Under the pieces are notes generated by a model. The model was not told the DNA's origin. It saw only the letters and a list, made by a program, of their open reading frames with translations, and did no database searches. The position numbers and the translations under genes are program-made. A DNA stretch of 14,523 bases from Xanthoparmelia taractica (lineage: Eukaryota > Ascomycota > Lecanoromycetes > Lecanorales > Parmeliaceae). The first letter of the stretch is position 1, and each line of letters begins with the position of its first letter. This document shows positions 1-9,644 of the stretch, in pieces. Location of the stretch: NCBI GenBank assembly GCA_033085395.1, contig JANQBS010000553.1, positions 1 through 14,523 on the forward strand, in the 5' to 3' direction.

Positions 1-1802
1 TAAGTTATAACTAGAATAATAAATAGAATATTAATCTTCTCTTTTATATTATTAAAATTAATTATTATTCGATACTTTTATCGTCTTTTCGATCTTATTA
101 ATAATATTATTAAGTAACTCTACGCGACTTTTTACTCGTTTAGCTCTCTATATCTAATTATTAATATTAAGATATTAATAATTTCGATACGTTTATTTAA
201 GCGTATTTTAATATATCTCTATTTAGAATATTTAATTAGACTTAACTTTTTAATTCGATTCTTTTAGTGTTATATTTTTATAATTTAAACGTAAAAGTAT
301 TATTTATTTATAAAGATATTTTATCCTTAATTAAGTCTCGTTATAGTAGATAATTAACTTTTCATGAGTCGTCTTTAAAGTCTCGCGAAGTTCGATTTTT
401 CACGAAACTCACTTACGTCTTAGCTTTCGAATCTTCTTCTTAATATAATTAAATAATCTATTATAAATATTGAATATATAATAAATTATTAATTTTTTAT
501 TTTTATTTATTAGCTTCGTAAAAGTATAAAAGAGTTTAATTAATTTAATTAGATATTCGACTTACGATTATTTATTCGCGCTAAGTCTAAGAAAATCGTT
601 TAATTTCTTCTTAAAAAAGCGATTAATATCGCTACGAAGTAAATAAGATCGTATTAATATATAATAGATTAAGTCTTAACGAACTTTAATATTCTAAAAT
701 AATTTAAATACGCGTTTTTGTTAATATAGCTTCTTATTAATAGATAAATAATATTAATTAATTGTGTTATAGGTATTATTAAGTCGTATAGATTAAAGCT
801 CGAAGAAATATATCTTGCGCTGATTATTAGCATTAATATAGATCTTCGTCTTACGAATTTATATATATTAAATATTAGTAATAATTAGAATAATAAATAA
901 AATTTATATATCTTAGCTAAAGTTATTAATAGATCTTTTTCTTATCTTTGAATAGCGTTCTATTTCTTCGAATTATATTAGCTTTTTTAACAGTTCTCGT
1001 TAATTAAACTAACGCGAATCTTATTAAGAAGTTCTTATAAGAATAGTTAAATAATATGCGTTATATAGAAAATATATTTAAGATTCTTTATATTCTATTC
1101 TTTAAGATTAAATAAATTATTAAACTCGCTTTATAAGAGTCTCGATTAGATCACGAAAGAGTATATTATTATTAATCGTATTATCGATTATTAAAGTTAT
1201 AATTCGCGCCTTAAGTATATACTTCTTAAGAATTAATTATATAAGACTTATAAACTTCGTATTAATATATTTATTCTCGATATATTAAAATCTTAAAAGC
1301 TTTTTATAATATTTTTAATTATAATTAATAAAGAAGTTAAGAAGTGTAAAATACGATTAATAATTATTAGACGATTAGTTATTTAAGGCTAAAGATATCT
1401 TAATATTATTATTTAATAGACTCGTATATAGACTTAACTTAATCTCTTTAACTTTAGAAAGTAATTAATTTTTAAATTATAAATATAGAATTTATATTTA
1501 CAAGAGAGTTAAGATAGCGAAAGATTCGTAATATCTTTAAGTTATTAATAATAGTTAATAAAACGCTTATAGCTATAATTTAACAACGAAATTACTCGAA
1601 GAAGTTCGCGCGAGTAAGATATCTACTATTTAGCTTTATCTTAATATCTTTCTTTAATTATTTTTAAAGCGTAAGATATTAATTTTAATTATTATTTTAA
1701 TTATTAAATATTAAATAAAATAAATAAATATTATATTTATCGTTGATAGCTCTTAATAATTATTATCTACTAAAGTATACTAAGACTTAACTTTTATACG
1801 TA
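1..1802. repeat. AT-rich RIP-degraded repeat tract
   Basis: This stretch is extremely A+T rich (the first 60 bases hold only 7 G/C) and has no open frame of useful length on either strand. Between 541 and 719 I counted 12 CpG and no CpA or TpG. That is the expected residue of RIP, which converts CpA to TpA and spares CpG. The tract is therefore most likely one or more old transposable elements mutated beyond recognition. I tried reading both strands for reverse transcriptase, RNase H or transposase motifs and could not name the parent element. No gene is supported here. Long tracts of this kind are normally heterochromatic in ascomycetes; that last point is family knowledge, not visible in the sequence. 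Confidence 0.8.
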
Positions 1803-2074
1803 CTGGTTGGAAAGGTGTGGTATCTATTAAACATAGTCGTTTTCAACTTTTTTTCAACTTTTTTTAAAAAATTATATCTTTTTAATCTATTTATAGAATT
1901 TTATAATTATATTAGCGTTCGCTTAAACTTTTTACGTATTTTTAAAATATAAAAAAATATTACGTAATATATTTATTAAAAACTTAATGGGAGTATGAGA
2001 TATCTTATACCTTTCGGTATGGTATTCGAAAAACTAGTTCCATACCATCAAATATACCACACCTTTCCGACCCG
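1803..2074. mobile_element. MITE-like element with 21-bp terminal inverted repeats
   Basis: The two ends are inverted copies of each other: 1803-1823 matches the reverse complement of 2054-2074 at 19 of 21 positions, with core GGAAAGGTGTGGTAT. A TA dinucleotide flanks each end (1801-1802 and 2075-2076), and the match extends to CGTA if the terminal CG is counted as flank. A 272-bp non-coding element with such ends and TA duplications fits a miniature inverted-repeat element mobilised by a Tc1/mariner or pogo/Fot1-type transposase. The interior is AT-rich with T-runs (two TTTTTTTCAACTT-like copies near 1840-1865) and carries GGTATGGTAT and CCATACCAT subterminal repeats near 2015-2048. The ends are less RIP-damaged than the surrounding DNA, which suggests it is younger than its neighbourhood. 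No autonomous partner is seen in the window. Confidence 0.75.
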
Positions 2075-2076
2075 TA

Positions 2077-3035
2077 ATCCCGTGCTTTAAAGAGAGAATT
2101 CTCTTTATTATCCTCGCGATGTAGATTTAAAATAATCTGCGTAGGTATCGAATAACTCTTTATCTACGTAACGATTAACTACTTAATCTCTAAAGTTAAG
2201 ACTAGCTTTCGTAGTGAAGAATACGTTACTTATAGAGTCGCTAAATAATTACAAGACGGATTTTCAATCTCAAGGATTTAATTATTATTAATACGTCTTA
2301 TAACGATCTTAAATAAGTATTCGTTTAAGCGAGAGATATTATAAATCCTCTTCTAATTTACTCTTTCACGTACTTTATCGTCTCGATCGTAGCGTAGCTA
2401 GACTTTACGTATAATATTCTTCTTATTAGACTTGAATCGATATTTAACAACCGCATAGCCCTTCAAACCAGCGTGTTCCTAGACCTAGCGCACGAGGCCA
2501 TTAATAGTAACGTCTAATAGACCGTTCAACGGTGATAGAAGTGTTATAGTTACTAAGTTAATAATGTGAAAGGTTATTGAATAAGAAAGACAAATGTGTA
2601 TGGGCGCTCGATTCTACTTCGGTATATCGCGGGGACTGTCTAATCGAGTTAGCGCAACTCAATTTAAGGGGGTGTATATGTAGGGAAATAGAGGGTGTAC
2701 ATGTAGAGAAAGTGAGTGTACACCTATCACGTTTCAAAAATTATTAACGTTATAGAGAACTATAACAGCTATTAGATTCAGATCAAGTATAGAATATTGA
2801 ATCGTAACTACTCTATTTCGAAGCTTAATTCTCTATCTTTCTATATCGATATTAAGATCTTAAACTCTTTATTAAGCGATCTAGTAACTCTTTATTACTA
2901 TGTAGTCTAAGAGAGTATTATCGAAAAGATTCTCGTGCATTGCAACTATCGAGATTAGAAGACTTAATATTCTACACGTCGATATGCGTGTGTTAAGACA
3001 GAGGCCAAGTGTTCTATTGTCTATTATAATAAAAT
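2077..3035. repeat. degenerate repeat region, no gene recognised
   Basis: The composition stays AT-rich but is less extreme than further left, with scattered stops in all frames and no convincing coding stretch. A purine-rich string TTTAAGGGGG at about 2664-2673 is followed by TGTATATGTAGG and then by a related GGGTGTACATGTAG copy near 2694-2707. This could be a polypurine tract beside an LTR start, but no second LTR or primer binding site is visible. The region is probably mixed transposon debris. Nothing else can be supported. Confidence 0.5.
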
Positions 3036-3285
3036 GAATCAAGATAACACGCCTAACTATTTAAATATCTCAATAATAATTATAAGAACTTAACGAAATT
3101 ATAGAATACGCGATTAAGAGTAGAAGGCTAAAGAGGCTAAGCGATAATAATGTAATACTACAGGTAGATGAGTCGCTAGTAAGGAGAACGACTTAATTAT
3201 AGACGATAATAATAAGATAACTAGCAAGAACAAAGGTCGCAAGTAGAGTAATAGCAGTAGCAGTAGCAGAAGTAGTAGAAATTAA
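3036..3285 (+). pseudogene. possible decayed transposase C-terminus
   Basis: Read in the frame beginning ACG CCT AAC near 3049, the sequence gives a lysine/arginine-rich stretch in which stops fall where glutamine or tryptophan would be expected. It continues with KEAKR, VASKENDLIIDDNN and a serine-rich end encoded by an AGC/AGT run (3250-3275), closed by TAA. Charged helical tails of this kind are common downstream of the DDE domain in pogo/Fot1-type transposases of ascomycetes, and TAA/TAG replacing CAA/CAG is what RIP produces. No catalytic domain can be read upstream, so the assignment is a guess from composition. It may instead be an unrelated low-complexity remnant. Confidence 0.2.
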
Positions 3286-3337
3286 GTACTATTCCCACCA
3301 AGAAGACGTCACATCCATGGGAAGATATATTCTATTA

Positions 3338-3353
3338 ATGGGCATTTGCCCAT
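3338..3353. repeat. perfect palindrome, 7-bp arms
   Basis: ATGGGCA at 3338-3344 and TGCCCAT at 3347-3353 form a perfect inverted repeat with a 2-nt spacer. Related ATGGGC strings recur at 3357-3362 and 3411-3416, so the arm sequence is locally repeated. It may be a remnant of a terminal repeat or a binding site. No function is assigned. Confidence 0.5.
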
Positions 3354-3434
3354 GAGATGGGCGTGACGACACCACCAGGAAGTATCCTCCCGATGAATAT
3401 CCGTCATATCCATGGGCATGCACGATCCACCGGC

Positions 3435-3458
3435 GTGATGCAACATGTGTTGCATCAC
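3435..3458. repeat. perfect palindrome, 11-bp arms
   Basis: GTGATGCAACA (3435-3445) is followed by two bases and then by its exact reverse complement TGTTGCATCAC (3448-3458). Eleven matched pairs are unlikely by chance at a given site. The palindrome lies in a GC-normal spacer between RIP-degraded DNA and the end of the large gene. It might be the end of a small inverted-repeat element or a cruciform-prone site. No associated coding sequence was found. Confidence 0.7.
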
Positions 3459-3610
3459 CCTGATATGGCCTAGATATAAGATAAGGAAGGAGGGTTCTTC
3501 TTGCGGCTAGGCAGGGGGTACGGTAGTTAAGGTAGAGTAAGGTGGGTGAATAAGGGGGGGACACATATCCAAAGTATATGCGACTCACCCGAGGTAGAGC
3601 AGATACGTTC

Positions 3611-3641
3611 CGCATATACAGAGACTTCATCCGGGGTAGAA
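3611..3641. repeat. outlying minisatellite copy
   Basis: This 31-base stretch contains GCATATAC followed by CTTCATCCGGGGTAGAA. It matches the unit of the tandem array that starts about 190 bases downstream, so it is a detached copy of the same family. A second CATATGCTTAG-like fragment follows at 3649-3660. Confidence 0.55.
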
Positions 3642-3830
3642 AAAAACAGCATATGCTTAGTATATATCAGTAGAACATAAAATCACCTAACCCTGACCCT
3701 TCTAACCCAAACCCTAGCCTAATCAGCCTTCGAGCGACCCTTCGAGGGCTTCTGCCGGAGGGGCTCCCCTATCCTAATCTCAATAATTAAAGACATACTT
3801 GGTATATCATAGAGATAGAGTGTATATGCT

Positions 3831-3957
3831 GGGCATATACGTAAACCTCATCCGGGGTAGAACGGATGTACTCAGCATATGCCAAAAGTTCATCCCGGGT
3901 ACAAGCGGATGTACTGAGCATATGCCAAAAGTCTACCCCAGATGGACTAAATTCTAC
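3831..3957. repeat. degenerate 43-bp minisatellite, about three copies
   Basis: Three head-to-tail units begin near 3831, 3873 and 3916. Units two and three share AGCATATGCCAAAAGT (3874-3889 and 3917-3932). Units one and two share CGGATGTACT just before the next unit (3863-3872 and 3906-3915), and CATCCGGGGTAG in unit one becomes CATCCCGGGTAC in unit two. The third unit diverges after CAAAAGT, into a mirror-like TCTACCCC. Read on the minus strand, the units give a repeating short peptide of the type STPDEVxVYA. However, the unit lengths of 42 and 43 are not multiples of three, so a protein repeat is not maintained. Confidence 0.6.
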
Positions 3958-4147
3958 CCCGGCCGAGCTGTAACCCATGAATAAGGGTGGGGGTATACGA
4001 GTACCTTGGATTCCCTAGGGAAGTGTCAGCTTGCAGATAAGGTACTTGTATCCGTAGTGTATGTCTTCATTCAATATAAGGACACCAACTACTTTATAAA
4101 ATTGTTCATTAAATGGTATAAGTCGTAATATATCAAAACCACTTCCG

Positions 4148-4158
4148 CCCCCCCCCCC
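4148..4158. repeat. C11 homopolymer
   Basis: An uninterrupted run of eleven C residues lies 60-70 bases beyond the stop codon of the minus-strand gene, so it would appear as G11 in the 3' untranslated region. It is a likely length-polymorphic site and possibly a sequencing-error site. Confidence 0.8.
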
Positions 4159-4220
4159 GCTTGAAGTATAAAGTCCTTCAAGCTGTCATCAAATTCCCCA
4201 TCTCCACCAACCAAATTACC

Positions 4221-4600
4221 TTATCCCAACCCCAGCTGCCCATTCCCAACAAAATGGGAACCACCCTCGCACCTATACCCACCACTCTGCTTAACCCACC
4301 GATACCCCGCACAGCACACGCCCATCTGCCTCAACCTCTCCTGCACCCGCTCCTCCCTCCTCTGCCTCACCTCCTGCAACCTCATCCTCTCCAACTCCTC
4401 CATCGCCTTCGTGCGCGCCGAACCCGCCGCTCGTTCTTCCAGCCGAGCATGCTCCCGCATGCGCTTCAGTCGCTGAACGTCCTCTTCGTCCTGCGCGCTG
4501 GCCTGTTCAAGTTGTTTGATGGCGGCGAGTTTTTCGTTTTCTGTAGCCACTGCAGCGTCGAGGGCGGATTTGCCGTTGAGGATGGTGTCGGGCGAGATGT
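4221..4600 (-). other. C-terminal coiled coil and GYRW tail
   Basis: A strongly charged helix (AAIKQLEQASAQ through RLEERAAG to VQERLRQMG) should form a coiled coil, possibly for oligomerisation. It ends in a compact conserved tail, CCAGYRW then GGYRCEGGSHF, which I recognise from other fungal proteins of this architecture, where it commonly closes the chain. Its role is unknown. The last few residues (GNGQLGLG) may be lineage-specific. Confidence 0.65.
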
Positions 4601-7600
4601 TGACTTGGGCGCTCTGGGCACGGGCGTCTGCTTGTAGCTGCGCCCAGATTTCATCGGAAACGCCGTCATCGCGCTGGACGGCCACGTCCTGAGGTGGGGA
4701 AGGAAGTGCTTCGAGTGGTTCGGGGGGCGGCTTGGCTATGTCATTCGCCTGAGCGGTATTGGTTGCTGTAGGCATGAGTGGCTGGGGGCCTTGAAATTGC
4801 GACGGAAGCTCTGAAGGAATTTTAACGGCGGACGGGAGGTTGGTGCTTCGGTCTTTTCTTTCTTGGAACATGGCTTTAGTGTGCCGCAAGATCTCGTCCC
4901 CGGAGATGACCAAGGCGTCAGATGGCGATGATTGCGATCTAAAGACCGAGCCTATCATGTTCTTCGCCAACGTCTTAATGTCTCTAGCATTGCCCCATGA
5001 CGGCAAGGATGCAAGTTGCTTGAGGAGTACTACCAAGTCCCGGTGAAGTTTGCTTTCCGGATTTGTTATGGGAGGGCTTTGAATGTCTTGTTCTTCGATG
5101 CTTCGCTTCAGCACTTCCAGACAATGCTCCGGGCTCATATTACTAAAGACGATCTGTTCGGGGAAACGGCTGGCTAGGCCTGGGTTCACGGATACTAGGT
5201 TGTTGATGTCATTGTCGTAACCTGCAAGGATTACAACAATTTTATCCATGAATGCAGGTTTTGTGAGTAGATCGACGAGTTCGTTGATGGCCTCTGCGGC
5301 GAAATTGCCCTCTGCCAGGCGGTACGCTTCATCCACGAACAAGACTTTGCCGAGCGCTTTTTCGAGCTGGGCACGAGTCTTTGGGCCTGTCTGCCCCACA
5401 TAGGATCCGATGAGGTCTGAGGCGGAGCACTCAATCACTTCAACGGCGCTCAAGAAGCCCATGTCAAAAAAAACTTGACCCATCTTCCGAGCAGTGGTAG
5501 TCTTGCCTGTTCCTATAGTTGACGTACTCAGCCGCAATCCGTCGAGCCAGATATTTCTATAAACTCACCCGGTGGCCCTTTGAACAAAAAATTCGTGGGG
5601 ATCATGCCACGAGATTGTATGTTTCGAGCTTTCATGTTCTGAGCTATTTGCTGATAGCCAGCCAGCTTGTCTACGACTTCTTCGCAGCCCACAATATCCT
5701 CGAACAGCTTTTGTAGGTTAGTGGCGGCATGCTCGCCTCTTTGAAAATCGGGATCAAAGTCCTGAGGCTCGAAAATGACATCGAAACATTGTTTTGAAGC
5801 AGGCTTTGATGATTGTCTTGCCTGATGTCGAGCTTTTGCAAGACCGAGTAGATTTTCGACCTGAAGTACGAGGTTGTCAACGCAGCGCTTCTTGACTTTT
5901 GGCAGCAAAACAGAGTCTCACCTCTCCAGCATTCCCAAAATTGGGTCGATTCCGTCCCCTACTTAAGACCTCAATCGCCACAGATTTTGCCTTAGGTGTT
6001 GCATCAAGATCTTGGTGCTTCATCTTCAGCTCTAGAATCTCAAGTAGCTCTTCATCGTTGAAATCCTCGAAACGGAAAGCAGACTCAATGGCGAACCTGA
6101 CGATCTTGGTTAGCTTTCGCGGGATGCATCGAGTGAAAATACCGACCTTCGCGACAGGCCTGGATTAACGTTCTGAAACATGGTTCGCATCTCGTCTTCG
6201 TATCCGAGAAGCAGGACACATCTATCTTCTCCAGGTACACTTTGAACCTCGGCCACGATCGTATCGATTACTGCAGTCTTGTACATATCAGTCTGGTTCC
6301 CAGCTCCACCACTGCCTGAGTAGAGCATATAAGCTTCGTCAATAATCAAAACTTTGCCAACAGTCGTGCTCAATATGTTTTTTGTATTGCTCTCTGATTG
6401 GCCCAAGACACTACCAACGAAGTCCGCAGGGTTCTTGATGACGACTATGATGAGGAATGTCAGCAGTATTCAAATCATATCCATGCCATGTAGCCTCTTA
6501 CCTTCTCCATTGCTGAGAAGTGCCAGATCAGCAAGGATTTGCCCGTACAGCTTGGCTACCGACGTCTTCCCCGTCCCAGGGTTTCCTAAGAAGACACGGT
6601 TCAGCGATGTTGTGATGGGAGATTTCTCCTTCAATTCCCTTTCGTAGTTCACGCTGATACGGTCAATGATGCCCTTGACAGACTCCTTGACGGTTGCAAG
6701 ACCCGTGAGCTCTTGTAGCTTCTCCCACGCCACACTGTTTAGTATCGCTTGGGACGGATCTGGTCCAATTAGATCCTCTTTCGTAAGCAGGAAGTCATCT
6801 GGATAGAGTCCCTCTTTGCGCTCGTGTTTCAGACGATCGACTTGACGTTCGGCAATCTTGGAATACGTCGTCTGCAACGCTCTAGCGTTGCCAAAGCCGG
6901 GGCGGCGGCGACCTCTACCCAGCCGTCGGACCACAATCCGCATGTAAAGTCCATCTTTACCTCCTTCGATGGCCATTCTACTCTGATAACGTTTCTCGAT
7001 TCGTTGCTGTAGCATCCACAGCAACTCATTATCTTCATAGTCCGTGAACTGTAAGGTGTATGGGACCCGACTAGGGAGACCTGGATTATGCTCAAAGAAC
7101 TTTTCCATCTCCTTGTTGTAGCCGGCCAGTATAAAGACGATTTTACCAACGTTATTTTCCATCTCCGCGAGCAGAAAATCCAGCACCTGGCGGCCACCGA
7201 AGTTATGTTGGTCAGCAAGCTGATAGGCTTCATCTAAGAAAAGAGCACCTCCGCCAGCGTTATGGATCCCTTCGATATGCTTTTTAATACCCGCTATGCC
7301 GTCATTCGCAAGGCGCGATCCGGTTGTCTCCACGAAGGCCTCACCAGGCAGGGCCCCAAGCGATGTCAATATCTTAGCATATAGACGAGCAACCGTGGTT
7401 TTTCCTATCATGTGCTATGGTATCAGGAGATACATCCGTGCTAAGGCTGAAGGCCTAACATACCTGTGCCTGGATTTCCTAGGAAAGCCACGTTCAGGCG
7501 ATCTTCCTTCATGTCAGAATTTTGGCGTACGCTAGTGTCAATCTTGGCCTTGATCTTGAGGATTTGCAGTTTGACTTGCTCCAAGCCCACCATATCCATT

Positions 7601-9644
7601 ACGGCATCGATCGCATCGTTCGTTGCGTTCTCCAGCCTTTTCTGGTCCTCCCATTCCTCTTTCGCAGGGGACTCACGTCTAACGCTCCCTTCATCGGTCT
7701 TCGGCTTGGCTAGATCTGGCGCTCGAACCGGCTTGTCGCTATTTGATCGGTTTGACGTGGCTCGGGAGGGTTTTACGTTGCGGTCGGCCGGACTAGTGTT
7801 TGCAGGTTGCGGTGGAGGCTGTGGCGATCGGCGACCTATTTCGTCAGCCAACGCCTTAGCCTTCTCAATGTCTTGCTCCTTCTGTCGAATGGCTGCTCCT
7901 CTTTCATGAGACGTTTGAGCGTCTTTCACTCTCTGCCTTTCGAGGTCTAACATGGCATCCAGTTTTGCCATATAGGCACGATGTTCTGTATCCTTTCGAG
8001 CGCGCTTCTCTTGCATTTCCAAGGCCTTCTGCTTCTCATCCTGGTCTCTTTTGGCGTCTTCGGCGCATTTGGTGCATGCTTTGGGTGGAGGTCTATGACA
8101 TTTCCACGACTTCTTGTGACCTTTAGGGCACTGATCATGCAAAATGTACTCGCATTGCATCTTTGAGTGGTCAAACAGCTGATGGCATTTCTGAGGGCAG
8201 AAGTGGACACCGCAGTTGAGTATAGTACCACTGAGATGGATTGCGTCAACAACATGGACTTATCATGGACTTTATCTAGCTTACCACTGTTCTTTACACC
8301 CTCCATCAGGACATTCAATGTCAAAGTCGACGATTGCACGTAAGATAGTAGCCCGTTTTGGATGCCGCTCACACTTCACAGGAAGCCCATCGTAGATGTA
8401 GCCACATTGTTTAAGCAAGTCAAAGAGCCGTTTCCATAATTCTTTGCCTTTGCGAGCTTCAAGAAAGGTCTGTGGATTCCCGAGCAGTACGAGGCCGTCT
8501 CGAGCTCGAGAAAGCAGAACGTTCAAACGTTCTGGGGCTGAAAGCCAAGTTAGTCGATGATCAAACCGTATCATAACAGAAGACTATACCCACCGGCCAT
8601 GAAACCGATATCGCCAGCCTCGTTACTCCTAGTCAATGATGCAATTACAATCTGATTAGGGAACGGTAAGCGTTGGGACGCAACGATAGGGTCGATCCGG
8701 CTCACCTGACTTTCTTCACCCTGATAATTATCTATTTGTTGAAACATTGTAAAGGTAAGCAAAGTGTATCCCCAAAATGGGCGGGTTTTTAAAAAGTTTG
8801 GAAGTAGGGAAATGCAAAAGGAACGACTTACCAATTGTCGAAAGACTGATTTTCCGTTGATTCAACTTTGCACTTGCCGCCGGTAAGAGGCCCGCTCGAA
8901 CTAAGTCGAAAGAATCAAGGTCATTAAGCACCGGATCATTCTCTTGGCTTAGTACATTCTGAAGGAGATGCAATTGCCCAAGATAAGGCGTGAGGACGAC
9001 AATCTTTTCGGTTCCGTACCCTTGTTGTGCGAGATAGCGAACACACCTGAGCACCATGTCGACTTCGAATCGGTTCTGCTTGGATGATACGGAGCTCATG
9101 TCCTTCCAATTAGCCGTTTCCTTGGCCTCATCTTCGCGATGCTCGTGGGAAATGAAGATCACATTGGATTGAAGACCACGCATATCAGGGCGGCCATGGG
9201 TCTTGGGCGCATCAACCAAATCAGGATAAGTCAAGGAGCGAATCAGACTGGAGATTTCAGGACGCATTCGGTGCTGCTGGTGGAGTGTCCGATGAGGATA
9301 TCCCTTCAGAATCAGTCTCTCAAACAGGGATCGGTTCAGATCGTAACCTTCACCCTTCTCTACAGTCAACTTGTAGTTATTGACCTTGGGGCGCAACTGC
9401 TTGTGGTCGCCGATTAGTATCAGTTGCTGAGTCTGTGGGCCGAGTGCCGTGATCACATGGCTTTCAAGAATTTCGCCTGCCTCTTCGACCAGAACAACAT
9501 CTCGCGATGCCGCTTGTAGCTCTTGTGAGTACTTGGCCGCAGCTGTTGTTGTGCATGCAATTATACGCCTAGATCTAATGATATCGGCATCTTTCTGCTT
9601 GAACATGCGTCCGAGCTGATTTTGGAGGTCATTGTATTTCTCAG
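4221..9644 (-). CDS. 3' part: helicase motifs II-VI, Cys-rich segment, three AAA+ modules
   Basis: This half resumes at the alanine codon (705) of AEKYNDLQ and continues to the TAA at 4223-4221, with nine short introns and no premature stop. Motifs seen in order are TTTAAAKY, VVLVEEAGE (motif II), LILIGDHKQLRP (III), HRMRPEIS, DNYQGEES (V, mostly on a 26-nt exon), ERLNVLLSRAR (VI), and then the Cys-rich and AAA+ regions. It has no start codon of its own near the junction, since the frame opens inside the transposon end. It is therefore the body of the interrupted gene and not a separate gene. That such a long multi-exon region remains clean argues against long-standing loss of function. Confidence 0.85.

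Larger units (their letters stand above)
3289..4220. other. spacer of mixed repeats downstream of the giant gene
   Basis: About 930 bases separate the RIP-degraded left arm from the stop codon of the minus-strand gene. No protein-coding gene is credible here. The open minus-strand stretch 3289-3630 has a basic, low-complexity translation and overlaps repeat units. The spacer holds two perfect palindromes, minisatellite copies, a CCCTAA-rich patch (3686-3722: CCTAACCCTGACCCTT followed by CTAACCCAAACCCTAG), a G7 run near 3554-3560 and a C11 run near 4148-4158. The 3' untranslated region of the large gene should begin at 4220 and run leftward; no canonical AATAAA was seen close to the stop. Confidence 0.55.

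Noticed and set aside
1..1802. Mitochondrial or plastid DNA, because of the very low G+C content
   Set aside because: No organellar genes or tRNAs are visible, CpG is preserved while CpA is lost, and the tract is continuous with nuclear intron-containing coding DNA.
3289..3630. 113-codon minus-strand open frame
   Set aside because: The translation has no recognisable domain and overlaps palindromes and a minisatellite copy. It is better explained as spacer.
3831..3957. CRISPR-like array
   Set aside because: Units are contiguous with no unique spacers, are degenerate, and lie in a eukaryotic genome.
4161..4637. 158-codon plus-strand open frame opposite the 3' end of the giant gene
   Set aside because: It is antisense to the conserved coiled coil and GYRW tail, and its Pro/Leu/His-rich translation is what the opposite strand of that coding sequence would give.
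6097..6146. Frameshift in the second AAA+ module
   Set aside because: The frame change is explained by a 50-nt intron with GCTAAC branch site and CAG acceptor that rejoins NPGLSRRF as the family requires, despite the weak GTCGGT donor.
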